Below, in pieces: positions 56,304 to 64,000 of a stretch of 64,000 nt of DNA. The notes below the pieces were generated by a model. The model made no database searches. It saw only the letters and a program-made list of their open reading frames with translations, and was not told the DNA's origin. Origin of the DNA: Streptomyces sp. NRRL F-6492 (GTDB lineage Bacteria > Actinomycetota > Actinomycetes > Streptomycetales > Streptomycetaceae); assembly GCF_001280125.1 (NCBI RefSeq), contig NZ_LGEG01000222.1, positions 98,737 to 162,736 of the forward strand. The letters run 5' to 3'. How positions within the stretch are numbered: position 1 is the stretch's first letter; the number at the start of each line of letters is the position of its first letter. A program made the position numbers and the translations under genes.

Positions 56304-57185
56304 TCAGGCGAGGTCCGCCAGGGCCTCGGTCCGGGTGCGGCGGGCGACCGACGCCAGGACCGGGTTCTTCTCCCGGTAGTACGCCTCGGTGACGACGCCC
56401 CAGCACAGGGCCCAGCCACGGCCCCGGGCCCAGGTGGCGTCGTCGACGCGGGAGGCCTCGCGGAAGAGGGGGCGGGTGGCGGGGGTGAGGAGGGACCAGG
56501 CGGCCATCATGTCGCAGGCCGGGTCGCCCGTGCCGAGGCCGCCGAAGTCGATGACGGCGGACAGGCGGCCGTTCCTGGTGAGGAGGTTGCCGGGGAGCAG
56601 GTCGGCGTGGACCCAGACGGGGTCGCCCCGCCACGGCGGGAGGCGGAGCACCGACTCCCAGGCCCCGGTGACGGCGGCGGCGTCGAGCGTGCCGTCCGCG
56701 CCGAGGGTTCCGATCGCCGGCGCCATGGCGCCCCGCTCCCAGTCGGTGACCGGTCCGCCCCGGAAGGACACCGGGCCGCCGGTCGCGTCCACCCCGCGCA
56801 GGGAGACGCCGAAGCGGCCCAACTCGGTGGCGGCGTGGGCGAGATCGGTGATCGGGGCGTCGTGCGCGTCGTCCCCGTCCAGCCACCGGTACACCGACCA
56901 GGGCCGGTCGAAGCCCTCCCCCGGCCCGCCGTGTCCGACGGGCACGGGGACGGGCAGCGTCAGGTGCGGGGCGAGGCGCGGCAGCCAGTACCGCTCCTTC
57001 TCCGCCTGTCCATCGGACCACTCGGCCTTCGGCAGGCGGACGGCGAGGTCGTCCCCGAGCCGGAACACGGCGTTGTCCGTCCCCGCCGAGTCCACGGCCC
57101 GTACGGGCAGGTGCGCCCAGGCGGGGAACTGAGCGGCGATCAGGCGCTCGACGAGGGCCGTGTCGAGGACGGGGGAAGCGGGCAT
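56304..57185 (-). CDS. Aminoglycoside phosphotransferase-like kinase
   Basis: 293 residues, intact kinase fold. Catalytic loop HADLLPGNLL (His193, Asp195, Asn200), DFG equivalent VIDFGGLGTGDP, and N-lobe NAVFRLGDDLAVRLPKAEWS. It should phosphorylate a small hydroxylated molecule; resistance to an aminoglycoside is possible but not shown. The ATG at 57185 has no ribosome binding site, suggesting a leaderless start. It ends 10 bases from the convergent HelD-like gene. Confidence 0.9.
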   Translation of the reverse strand: MPASPVLDTALVERLIAAQFPAWAHLPVRAVDSAGTDNAVFRLGDDLAVRLPKAEWSDGQAEKERYWLPRLAPHLTLPVPVPVGHGGPGEGFDRPWSVYRWLDGDDAHDAPITDLAHAATELGRFGVSLRGVDATGGPVSFRGGPVTDWERGAMAPAIGTLGADGTLDAAAVTGAWESVLRLPPWRGDPVWVHADLLPGNLLTRNGRLSAVIDFGGLGTGDPACDMMAAWSLLTPATRPLFREASRVDDATWARGRGWALCWGVVTEAYYREKNPVLASVARRTRTEALADLA

Positions 57186-57255
57186 GCGGGCGAGGCTAGT
57201 CGTCCGCGTGCCGCGGGGACCAGGCGTTTTCCCGCCCGCGGGTGGCCCCCGGCGC

Positions 57256-57963
57256 TCAGGAGAGCGGCGCGTCCACCGCCTCCCGCCACGTGCGGACCGC
57301 GGCCGCCGAGACCGGGGCCGTCCAGCCCTCGGGGCGGGCCGCGCCGCCGATGTGGAAGGCGTCGAGGCCGGCCGCGCGCAGTCCGGGGAGGTGGTCGAGG
57401 CGGAGGCCGCCGCCGACGAGGACGCGGGCCTCGTAGCCGGGCTCGCCCGCGCGGGCGGCCTCGGCCTTGAGGGTGGCGAGGCCGTCGTCGACACCGGTGG
57501 CGGCGCCGGCCGTGAGGTAGGTGTCGAGGCCGGGCAGGTCGGCGAGGGCCTTGCGCAGCCCGTCGCGGTCGGCGGCCCGGTCGATCGCCCGGTGGAAGGT
57601 CCAGCGGCAGCCGTCGAGGACGGCGATCAGCCGCTCGACGGCGACCAGGTCCGGCTCGCCGTCGGGGGTCAGGAAGCCGAGGACGAACTCGTCCGCGCCG
57701 GCCTCCCGGAGGTCGGCGGCGCGCGCCACGAGGGCGTCGGTGCCCTCGGGGCCGCCGGCCGAGAAGCCGTCGGCGAGCCGGAGCATCACGCGCAGCGGGA
57801 TGTCGACGGCGGCGCGGATCGCGGCGAAGCCGGCCCCGGACGGGGTGAGCCCGTCCGCCGCCATGTCGGTGACGAGTTCGAGCCGGTCGGCGCCGCCGGT
57901 CTGGGCGGCGACCGCGTCCTGCTCGTCGAGGGCGATCACCTCAAGGACTGCACGGTTGCTCAT
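57256..57963 (-). CDS. cutC: CutC-family protein
   Basis: 235 residues, TIM-barrel CutC: LEVIALDEQDAVAAQTGGAD, RLELVTDMAADGLTPSGAGF, EFVLGFLTPDGEPDLVAVER, CRWTFHRAIDRAADR, and LTAGAATGVDDGL. Originally linked to copper tolerance; the true role is unsettled, and in animals a copper homeostasis role is described. Here it stands next to copper genes. The ATG at 57963 has GGAGGA about 11 bases upstream; an ATG at 57981 is less likely. Confidence 0.92.
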   Translation of the reverse strand: MSNRAVLEVIALDEQDAVAAQTGGADRLELVTDMAADGLTPSGAGFAAIRAAVDIPLRVMLRLADGFSAGGPEGTDALVARAADLREAGADEFVLGFLTPDGEPDLVAVERLIAVLDGCRWTFHRAIDRAADRDGLRKALADLPGLDTYLTAGAATGVDDGLATLKAEAARAGEPGYEARVLVGGGLRLDHLPGLRAAGLDAFHIGGAARPEGWTAPVSAAAVRTWREAVDAPLS

Positions 57964-58015
57964 CGAAGCCCATTCCTCCATGAATGACGGCTATAGGTCT
58001 AGTCCAATGACCAGC

Positions 58016-58948
58016 CTAGCCGTGCTCGTGGCCGCCCGCATCGTGCTCGGCCTCACCCTCCGCGGAAACGGGTGCCCCCGAATCGCCCACCCGTACCGTG
58101 AAGGCCGCCGTCCGCACCTCTCCCCCGTGCCGGAAGTCCAGGAACAGACGGTACGCGCCCGCGCTGGGCGCGGTCGCCGTGAAGGAGACGTCCGGGCCGG
58201 GACCGCCCTCGTTCGGGTGGACGTGGAGGTAGGCGAGGTCGCCCTCGCGCAGGGCGACGAGGTGTCCGTACGCCCCGAGGTACGGCTCCAGGTCGGTGAC
58301 CGGCTTTCCGTCCTTGGAGACGGTGAGCCGCAGCTCGCCGGGCTTCCCGGGGTCGAGGGTGCCGCCGAGGCGGACCTGATATCCGTCCACGTCCGCGGTC
58401 GGCGCGGCGGCGGGCAGCGGCTTCGGCGCGTACTCCCCCGGTACGGAGACGTCGGCGCCGAGCGTGAGGGCCCGGGCCCCGGGGGCGGCGGGCTTGAAGT
58501 CCGCGAAGGCCTTGTAGGGGCCGGCGGCCGGCAGGTCGGTCTCGACCGACCAGGTGCCGTCGGCGGCCTTCACCGGGTGCAGGTGGCGGAAGACGGTGAG
58601 GTCGCGCGAGGCGACGACGAAGTGCATCTCCTTGTCGTGCTCGGTGGTGAAGGCGGTGACCTTCCTGCCCGCCGCGTCCTTGACGGAGAACTTCAGGACG
58701 GTCCGGCCGGGAGCGGGGGCGGGGGTCGGGTCCTCCAGGGCGAGGGTGTAGCCGCCGTCGGAGATCTGGAGGCCGCCGGGGGTCTCGGCGGCGGGGGCCG
58801 TCTCCTCCTCGTGCTCCACGTGCCCGTCGGCCGCCGGGGCCTTCGCCGGGGCGGCGGCGGGACCGACGGCCGTACCGACCCCGTACGCGGTCCCGAAGGT
58901 CGCGGCGAGCGCGGCGGCAAAGGCGGTGATCTTCGCACCGGTGTTCAT
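58016..58948 (-). CDS. Secreted His-rich protein of the copper locus
   Basis: 310 residues. Signal peptide MNTGAKITAFAAALAATFGT (cut near AYG). The mature part is His/Glu-rich at both ends (DGHVEHEEET, and EAEHDAGGHEHG at the C-terminus) and has two YtkA/FixH-like beta domains: LKFSVKDAAGRKVTAFTTEH with DKEMHFVVASRDLTVFRHLH, and GAYGHLVALREGDLAYLHVH. It should bind Cu outside the membrane. ATG 58948, with GGGAG upstream. It is divergent from copZ, with CsoR-like boxes between them, so copper induction is expected. Confidence 0.85.
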   Translation of the reverse strand: MNTGAKITAFAAALAATFGTAYGVGTAVGPAAAPAKAPAADGHVEHEEETAPAAETPGGLQISDGGYTLALEDPTPAPAPGRTVLKFSVKDAAGRKVTAFTTEHDKEMHFVVASRDLTVFRHLHPVKAADGTWSVETDLPAAGPYKAFADFKPAAPGARALTLGADVSVPGEYAPKPLPAAAPTADVDGYQVRLGGTLDPGKPGELRLTVSKDGKPVTDLEPYLGAYGHLVALREGDLAYLHVHPNEGGPGPDVSFTATAPSAGAYRLFLDFRHGGEVRTAAFTVRVGDSGAPVSAEGEAEHDAGGHEHG

Positions 58949-59019
58949 GACTGCTCTCCCGTAGCTCGTACGCGGGCGGCGCGGGTGGCCGCGCCCTGAA
59001 CCGTTCGATGCACTTCACC

Positions 59020-59036
59020 ATACCCCTGGGGGGTAC
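59020..59036. promoter_or_regulatory. CsoR-like box 1
   Basis: ATACCC-CTGGG-GGGTAC, which has the pattern ATACCC-N5-GGGTAT with one change. It lies 72 bases upstream of the secreted protein's ATG. Confidence 0.7.
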
Positions 59037-59066
59037 CAAGTCAAGCCGAGGATCCGCTTGCCACGC

Positions 59067-59083
59067 ATACGACAGGGGGGTAT
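59067..59083. promoter_or_regulatory. CsoR-like box 2 (imperfect)
   Basis: ATACGA-CAGGG-GGGTAT: the right arm is exact, and the left arm matches four of six. Confidence 0.5.
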
Positions 59084-59101
59084 ACATGGAGTCGTGAGCG
59101 G

Positions 59102-59118
59102 ATACCCCCCTAGGGTAT
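59102..59118. promoter_or_regulatory. CsoR-like box 3
   Basis: ATACCC-CCCTA-GGGTAT, perfect 6-bp arms with a 5-base spacer and a G/C-rich core, ending 31 bases before the copZ ATG. This is the form of Streptomyces CsoR operators. Confidence 0.78.
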
Positions 59119-59149
59119 CGAGGGAATGGAACCGACCGAGGAGGAAGCC

Positions 59150-59446
59150 ATGGGCTCCTGCTGCACCCCCGACCACAGCTGTTCGACCGGCGCGGACGGC
59201 TCGACCGGCGCGACCGCCGTCGCCGTCGTCACCGCCACCACGACCGTCTACGCCGTCTCCGGCATGTCCTGCGGCCACTGCGAGGCCGCGGTCACCGGCG
59301 CCGTCGGCGCGCTCCCGGGCGTCGTCTCCGTCGACGTCGACGTCGCCGGCGGCCTGGTGACCGTGACCACCGGCGGCGCGCCCGACGACGCCGCGATCGC
59401 CGCCGCCGTCGACGACGCGGGCTACGAGCTGACCGGCCGCGCCTGA
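59150..59446 (+). CDS. copZ: Copper chaperone CopZ (HMA domain)
   Basis: 98 residues. A Cys-rich leader ([14 protein letters not shown]) precedes an HMA domain with the metal-binding GMSCGHC (Cys at about 47 and 50): [39 protein letters not shown]. It carries Cu(I) to CopA. The leader is an unusual addition with three extra cysteines that could bind metal. ATG 59150 with GAGGAGGA 6 bases upstream. Confidence 0.92.
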   Translation: MGSCCTPDHSCSTGADGSTGATAVAVVTATTTVYAVSGMSCGHCEAAVTGAVGALPGVVSVDVDVAGGLVTVTTGGAPDDAAIAAAVDDAGYELTGRA

Positions 59447-59547
59447 CCGCGCCGGTCCACCGCGCCCGCCCCGGCCGCCGGGGCCCGCCGCACCGCACCC
59501 CACCCGGGCCCCGGCCCCGGACCCGTACCCCCCGAGGAGCAGAGTCC

Positions 59548-61815
59548 ATGGCAACGACGACATCCGGCACGGCTCAGGTCGAGCTCGCCATCGGCGGCAT
59601 GACCTGCGCCTCGTGCGCGGCCCGCATCGAGAAGAAGCTCAACCGCATGGACGGGGTCGAGGCCACCGTCAACTACGCCACCGAGAAGGCGAAGGTCACC
59701 TTCGACGCGGACGCGGGCGTCGGCGTCGGCGACCTCATCGCCACCGTCGAGGCCACCGGCTACACCGCCGCCGAGCCCGAACCCCCGAGGCCCGGGGCCG
59801 CCGACCCGGGGCCCTCCGACGAGGAGCGGGCCGACGAGGAGCTGCGGCCCCTGAGGCAGCGGCTGATCACCGCCGTCGTGCTCGCCGTCCCCGTCGTCGC
59901 CATGGCCATGGTCCCGGCCCTCCAGTTCACGTACTGGCAGTGGCTGAGCCTCGCGCTCGCCGCGCCGGTCGTCGTCTACGCCGCCTGGCCCTTCCACAAG
60001 GCCGCCTGGACCAACGCGAAGCACGGCGCGGCCACCATGGACACCCTGATCTCGGTCGGCACGGGCGCCGCGTTCCTGTGGTCGCTGTGGGCGCTGTTCC
60101 TCGGCACCGCCGGCACGCCCGGCATGACGCACCCCTTCGAGTTCACGATCGCCCGCACCGACGGCGCCGGGAACATCTACCTGGAGGCCGCCGCCGGCGT
60201 CACCGCCTTCATCCTGGCCGGCCGGTACTTCGAGGCCCGCTCCAAGCGGAAGGCGGGCGCCGCGCTCAAGGCCCTGCTGGAGCTGGGCGCCAAGGAGGTC
60301 ACCGTCCTGAAGGACGGCCGGGAGGTCACCGTACCGACCGCCGAACTCCGGGTCGGGGACCGCTTCCTGGTCCGCCCCGGCGAGAAGATCGCCACCGACG
60401 GCACCGTGGTCGAGGGCTCGTCCGCCGTGGACGCCTCCATGCTCACCGGCGAGTCCGTCCCGGTCGAGGTCGCGGTCGGGGACGCCGTCACCGGCGCCAC
60501 CCTCAACGCCGGCGGCCGGCTCGTCGTCGAGGCCACCCGCGTCGGCTCCGACACCCAGCTCGCCCGGATGGCGAAGCTCGTCGAGGACGCGCAGAACGGC
60601 AAGGCCGCCGCCCAGCGCCTCGCGGACCGGATCTCGGCCGTCTTCGTGCCGGTCGTCATCGCGCTCGCCCTCGGCACCCTCGGCTTCTGGCTCGGCACCG
60701 GACAGGGCCTCACCGCCGCGTTCACCGCCGCCGTCGCCGTCCTGATCATCGCCTGCCCCTGCGCCCTGGGCCTGGCCACCCCGACCGCGCTCATGGTCGG
60801 CACCGGGCGCGGCGCGCAGCTCGGCATCCTCATCAAGGGCCCCGAGGTCCTGGAGACCACCCGCCGGGTCGACACGATCGTCCTGGACAAGACCGGCACC
60901 GTCACCACCGGCCGGATGACGCTCCTCGCGGTCCACACCGCCGACGGCGTGGACGAGAAGGACGTCCTGCGGCTCGCGGGCGCCCTGGAGCACTCCTCCG
61001 AGCACCCGATCGCCCGGGCCGTCGCCACCGGCGCGGCCGACCGGGCGGGCACGCTCCCCGTCCCCGAGGACTTCGCGAACGTCCCCGGCCTCGGCGTGCA
61101 GGGCGTGGTGGAGGGACACGCGGTCCTCGTCGGCCGCGAGAAGCTCCTGGAGGAGTGGGCGACGCCCCTCCCGTCCGGCCTCAAGTCGGCGAAGGACGCG
61201 GCCGAGAAGGCGGGGCGGACCGTCGTCGCGGTCGCCTGGGACGGGGAGGCGCGCGCGGTCCTGGAGGTCGCGGACGCCGTCAGGGACACCAGCGCCGAGG
61301 CGGTCCGGCGGCTGCGCGGACTCGGCCTCACCCCGATCCTGCTCACCGGCGACAACAAGGCGGTCGCGGAGGCCGTCGCCGCCGAGGTCGGCATCGACGA
61401 GGTGATCGCGGAGGTCATGCCGCAGGACAAGGTCGACGTCGTCAAGCGCCTCCAGGACGAGGGCCGTTCGGTCGCCATGGTCGGCGACGGCGTGAACGAC
61501 GCCGCCGCGCTCGCCCGGGCCGACCTCGGCCTGGCGATGGGCACGGGCACGGACGCCGCCATCGAGGCCGGCGACCTGACCCTCGTACGGGGGGACCTGC
61601 GGGCGGCGGCCGACGCGATCCGGCTCTCCCGCCGGACCCTCGGCACGATCCGCTCGAACCTCTTCTGGGCCTTCGCCTACAACGTGGCCGCGCTGCCGCT
61701 CGCCGCGGCCGGACTGCTCAACCCGATGATCGCGGGCGCGGCCATGGCCTTCTCCTCGGTCTTCGTGGTCGGCAACAGCCTGCGGCTGCGGGGGTTCAGG
61801 GCGACGGACGGGTGA
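59548..61815 (+). CDS. copA: Copper-exporting P1B-type ATPase CopA
   Basis: 755 residues. One N-terminal HMA domain (GMTCASC, Cys20 and Cys23), eight membrane helices, CPC motif (Cys403-Pro-Cys405) in the copper channel, phosphorylation site DKTGTVTTG (Asp447), SEHP in the nucleotide domain, and the hinge [10 protein letters not shown]. The set is that of Cu(I) exporters. ATG 59548 with GAGGAG about 8 bases upstream. It is the second gene of the copZ-copA operon, 101 bases after copZ, and ends in a GC-rich tandem repeat region. Confidence 0.95.
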   Translation: MATTTSGTAQVELAIGGMTCASCAARIEKKLNRMDGVEATVNYATEKAKVTFDADAGVGVGDLIATVEATGYTAAEPEPPRPGAADPGPSDEERADEELRPLRQRLITAVVLAVPVVAMAMVPALQFTYWQWLSLALAAPVVVYAAWPFHKAAWTNAKHGAATMDTLISVGTGAAFLWSLWALFLGTAGTPGMTHPFEFTIARTDGAGNIYLEAAAGVTAFILAGRYFEARSKRKAGAALKALLELGAKEVTVLKDGREVTVPTAELRVGDRFLVRPGEKIATDGTVVEGSSAVDASMLTGESVPVEVAVGDAVTGATLNAGGRLVVEATRVGSDTQLARMAKLVEDAQNGKAAAQRLADRISAVFVPVVIALALGTLGFWLGTGQGLTAAFTAAVAVLIIACPCALGLATPTALMVGTGRGAQLGILIKGPEVLETTRRVDTIVLDKTGTVTTGRMTLLAVHTADGVDEKDVLRLAGALEHSSEHPIARAVATGAADRAGTLPVPEDFANVPGLGVQGVVEGHAVLVGREKLLEEWATPLPSGLKSAKDAAEKAGRTVVAVAWDGEARAVLEVADAVRDTSAEAVRRLRGLGLTPILLTGDNKAVAEAVAAEVGIDEVIAEVMPQDKVDVVKRLQDEGRSVAMVGDGVNDAAALARADLGLAMGTGTDAAIEAGDLTLVRGDLRAAADAIRLSRRTLGTIRSNLFWAFAYNVAALPLAAAGLLNPMIAGAAMAFSSVFVVGNSLRLRGFRATDG

Positions 61816-61823
61816 CGGCCGGC

Positions 61824-61935
61824 CGCCGTCGGTCGGTGGCCGCCGGTCGCCGGTCGCCGGTCGCCGGTCGCCGGTCGCCGTCGGTCGGCGGTCGGTGGCC
61901 GCTGGCCGCCGGTCGCTGGCCGTCGACCGACGGCG
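61824..61935. repeat. Short tandem repeats after copA
   Basis: Units of cggtcgc / cggtcgg (7 bp) repeated several times, interrupted by tggccgc variants. It separates copA from the GlxA-type gene and holds no gene. Confidence 0.8.
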
Positions 61936-61988
61936 ACCGCGGGGGAGGGCTCCGGGCCCGCCGCCCCCGGCTCCGTACACTCCCCCGC

Positions 61989-62960
61989 ATGACTTCTGTG
62001 GCGCTGGCGGTCCACGACGGGACGATGCTGTTCGAGACCGCGGCGGCCTGCGAGGTGTTCGGCGTCGACCGCGGGATCACCGACGGCTGGTACGACTTCA
62101 AGGTCTGCGCCGCGCGGGGCACCGCCGCCGCCCGGGTCGGCGGCTGGCTCCGGATCGACGCCCCGCACGGCCTCGACGACCTCGCCGGCGCGGACACCGT
62201 CGTCGTCCCGTCCTGCTCCGACGTCGACGCCGCCCCGCCCGCCGACCTCCTGGAGGCCGTGCGCACGGCGCACGCGCGGGGCGCGCGGATCGTGTCGCTG
62301 TGCACGGGGGCGTTCGTCCTGGCGGCCGCGGGCGTACTGGACGGCCGCCGCGCCACCACCCACTGGGCGCACACCGACGACCTGGCGGCCCGTCACCCCC
62401 GGGTCGAGGTCGACCCGGACGTCCTCTACGTCGAGGACGGCACCGTCCTGACCTCGGCGGGCAAGGCCGCCGGGATGGACCTGTGCCTGCACCTGGTCGC
62501 CGCCGACCACGGCGCCGCCGTCGCCGCCGAGCTGGCCCGGCGCCTCCTGGTCCCGGCCCGCCGCGCGGGCGGCCAGGCGCAGTACGTCGCGGCCCCGACG
62601 TCCGCCGACACCGCCGACGCCCTCGCGGACCTCCTCGCCTGGGCGGGCGCCCGGCTCGACGAGCCCCTGACGGTCCCCGACCTGGCCCGCCGGATGGGCA
62701 TGAGCACCCGGAACCTCACCCGCCGCTTCACCGCCACCACCGGCACCACCCCGCTGCGCTGGCTGCACACCCAGCGCATCCACCGGGCCCAGGAACTCCT
62801 GGAGACCACGGACGACAGCGTCGAACTCATCGCCGCCCGCACGGGCATGGGCACGGCGACGACCCTGCGCCGCCACTTCCACAACGCGCTGGGGGTGCCG
62901 CCGGACACGTACCGGCGCACGTTCCGGAGCGCGGCGCGGAGCACGGCGACCGCCCCCTGA
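61989..62960 (+). CDS. GlxA-family transcriptional regulator (DJ-1/PfpI + AraC)
   Basis: 323 residues. N-terminal DJ-1/PfpI-like domain (about 1-175) with VVVPSCSDVDAAP and the elbow Cys in RIVSLCTGAFVLAAAGVL; C-terminal AraC HTH (about 220-315), LTVPDLARRMGMSTRNLTRR and TPLRWLHTQRIHRAQELLE. Such proteins respond to small metabolites; the target is not evident here. ATG 61989. It stands alone. Confidence 0.92.
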   Translation: MTSVALAVHDGTMLFETAAACEVFGVDRGITDGWYDFKVCAARGTAAARVGGWLRIDAPHGLDDLAGADTVVVPSCSDVDAAPPADLLEAVRTAHARGARIVSLCTGAFVLAAAGVLDGRRATTHWAHTDDLAARHPRVEVDPDVLYVEDGTVLTSAGKAAGMDLCLHLVAADHGAAVAAELARRLLVPARRAGGQAQYVAAPTSADTADALADLLAWAGARLDEPLTVPDLARRMGMSTRNLTRRFTATTGTTPLRWLHTQRIHRAQELLETTDDSVELIAARTGMGTATTLRRHFHNALGVPPDTYRRTFRSAARSTATAP

Positions 62961-63118
62961 CGCACCGGGACCTCCTCGCCCTCCGGCGGGGCGCCGGGAA
63001 GGCGGCCGCCGCCGTACGACACCGGCGCCCACGGCCCGGCGGAATGGCTCCTCCGCACGGTCACCCCGGCCCGCCCCGGCCCTCCGCCTGAGCGGCGCGG
63101 ACGGTGCCGGCGGGCGCG

Positions 63119-63436
63119 CTACGCCGTGGCGATCCGTACGGCCGCGAGGGCGACGCCGAGGTGGGCGGTGACGAGCACGAACCACTCGTAGGCTCCGAGG
63201 CGGGGACGGTGGCGGGCCATGAGGCGCCAGTTGTCGACGCCGAACGCGACGGTGAGCAGGAGGAGGGGGATCCAGAGGAGGGCCCACCAGGTCCAGACCC
63301 CGCCGAGCCTCAGCACGGCGCACGCGATCGCGGCGAACAGGCCCGCCAGGTACCAGCTCGGCTTCTCCGCGCCCTCCGCGCCCTCCGCACCGTCCTCCGG
63401 CGCCGCCGCCGGGACGCTTCCGTTCTCTGCCCGCAT
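63119..63436 (-). CDS. Small membrane protein, 105 residues
   Basis: An acidic Glu/Ala/Gly-rich N-terminus (VPAAAPEDGAEGAEGAEKPS), then three hydrophobic helices (YLAGLFAAIACAVLRLGGVW, ALLWIPLLLLTVAFGVDNW, FVLVTAHLGVALAAVRIAT). Unknown function. The ATG at 63436 has GGGGGAG upstream; an ATG at 63460 would lie before that site and is less likely. Confidence 0.75.
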   Translation of the reverse strand: MRAENGSVPAAAPEDGAEGAEGAEKPSWYLAGLFAAIACAVLRLGGVWTWWALLWIPLLLLTVAFGVDNWRLMARHRPRLGAYEWFVLVTAHLGVALAAVRIATA

Positions 63437-63605
63437 CCGATTCCACTCCCCCGTACGCATGTCGACGTGCAGCCCGGGAAGCGGCCTGGTCAGGGCCTTT
63501 CGGGCGGCACCGGCAACGTAACCCGGCGCGTTCGCCCGGTCAAAGGGCGTTCGGGGCGGGCGCGTTCGGGGAGCGCGGTTCCCGGTGCGTCCCTAGGATC
63601 GGTCC

Positions 63606-64000
63606 ATGGCCTCTCACCCCTGCTCCCGCCCGGGGACCTCGTCCCTCTCCCTCTGGTCCAGGGACTCGTTCCTCTCCATCGGTTCCGTGGGCTCGATGCT
63701 CTCCATCGGCTCGGTGGGCTCCTTCCTCTCCATCGGCTCGGTCGGCTCCGCCCACTCGTTCGCCTCGATCGGCTCCTGGGCGAGCGTCGGATCGGTCGGC
63801 TCGGCCCTGTCCGTGGGCTCGGTCGGGTCCTGGCTGAGCGTCGGATCGGTCTTCTCGGCCCGGTCGAACGGGGCGGTCCTGTCCTGGCGCTCGCGCGGCG
63901 GGGTGCTGGCGGCGGGGGCCCTCGTGGGGGGGGCGGGGGGGGGGGCCCCCGGGGCGGGGGGGGGGCGGGGGGGCCCGAGGGGGCCCCCCCCCCCCCCCCC
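63606..64000 (+). CDS. Nonapeptide-repeat Ser/Gly protein, 3' end missing (partial)
   Basis: Open from ATG 63606 to the window end with no stop. After MASHPCSRPGTSSLSLWSRD come about seven 9-residue repeats of the pattern S-x-L-S-I-G-S-V-G (for example SFLSIGSVG, SMLSIGSVG, SALSVGSVG), to about residue 85, then a Ser/Arg-rich piece (SARSNGAVLSWRSRGG) and an Ala/Gly hydrophobic start of what may be a membrane helix. The regular spacing suggests a beta-solenoid, possibly attached to the cell surface. Sequence after about 63925 is G/C homopolymer and not trustworthy. Confidence 0.65.
   Translation, partial: MASHPCSRPGTSSLSLWSRDSFLSIGSVGSMLSIGSVGSFLSIGSVGSAHSFASIGSWASVGSVGSALSVGSVGSWLSVGSVFSARSNGAVLSWRSRGGVLAAGALVGGAGGGAPGAGGGRGGPRGPPPPP
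63926..64000. other. Homopolymer G/C tail, probable assembly artefact
   Basis: The last ~75 bases consist of long G and C runs with no codon structure, ending in a C run. This is atypical even for Streptomyces and looks like a contig edge with low-quality sequence. Confidence 0.75.

Noticed and set aside
59422..61980. 852-residue minus-strand frame opposite copA
   Set aside because: Mirror of copA with Gly/Asp/Glu/Val/Arg-biased text; copA motifs are unequivocal.

Overview
The window is chromosomal DNA from a Streptomyces-type actinomycete. GC content is very high, third codon positions are almost all G or C, GTG and TTG starts are common, and genes are packed in short convergent and divergent groups. 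Several families are typical of the genus: DUF6879, DUF3027, DUF2530, DUF2771, SerC, the futalosine-pathway enzymes MqnB and MqnD, an actinobacterial XPB helicase and a HelD-type helicase. No rRNA, tRNA, CRISPR array, insertion sequence, phage or integrase was recognised. The last ~75 bases are almost pure G/C homopolymer and look like an assembly artefact at a contig end.

Layout. 1-3200: end of an acyl-CoA degradation operon (TIGR03084-like protein, AtuA/DUF1446 protein, first codons of an acyl-CoA carboxylase beta subunit) behind a strong palindrome, plus a small membrane protein with its own operator. 3400-8200: accessory-looking patch with a kinase-like gene carrying an internal duplication, a pseudogene, two coupled small genes, a divergent XRE/TPR regulator with a TTA codon, and a Nudix hydrolase. 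8200-12600: short orphan genes (DUF1272, DUF6879, VOC, a lipoprotein) and an EamA exporter. 12700-15700: LysR regulator, lone FabF-like ketosynthase and its divergent TetR regulator with twin operators. 15700-22600: large FAD/iron-sulfur dehydrogenase, serC, and a drug-type ABC exporter with a divergent TetR regulator and twin operators. 22500-30700: secreted beta-propeller protein, hydrolase, methyltransferase, SGNH esterase, aldo/keto reductase, ThpR, an FG-GAP repeat protein and an acetyltransferase. 30700-37500: MarR/MFS pair, ribbon-helix-helix protein, purine permease, DUF2530 and a CtpE-like P-type ATPase. 37700-48900: sacsin/Hsp90-like ATPase, DUF3027, MFS, DUF2771 lipoprotein, mqnB-mqnD, cold-shock protein, HAD phosphatase and a HAAS-domain membrane protein. 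48900-57200: helicase-associated protein, XPB helicase, HelD-like helicase and an aminoglycoside-phosphotransferase-like kinase. 57200-61900: copper block (CutC, secreted His-rich protein, CopZ, CopA) with three CsoR-like boxes in one divergent promoter region. 61900-64000: GlxA-type regulator, a membrane protein and the start of a serine/glycine nonapeptide-repeat protein.

Working units visible: the acyl-CoA operon; TetR-ketosynthase; TetR-ABC exporter; MarR-MFS; mqnB-mqnD for menaquinone; copper export (CopZ to CopA, with the His-rich protein outside the membrane). Regulation shows mainly as near-perfect inverted repeats in divergent intergenic regions, reported one by one. I found no clear new defence or biosynthetic system. 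The best candidates for something undescribed are the TTA-containing XRE module with its 19-bp palindrome, the TetR/lone-ketosynthase pair, the triple-box copper promoter with its secreted partner, and the nonapeptide-repeat protein at the right edge.
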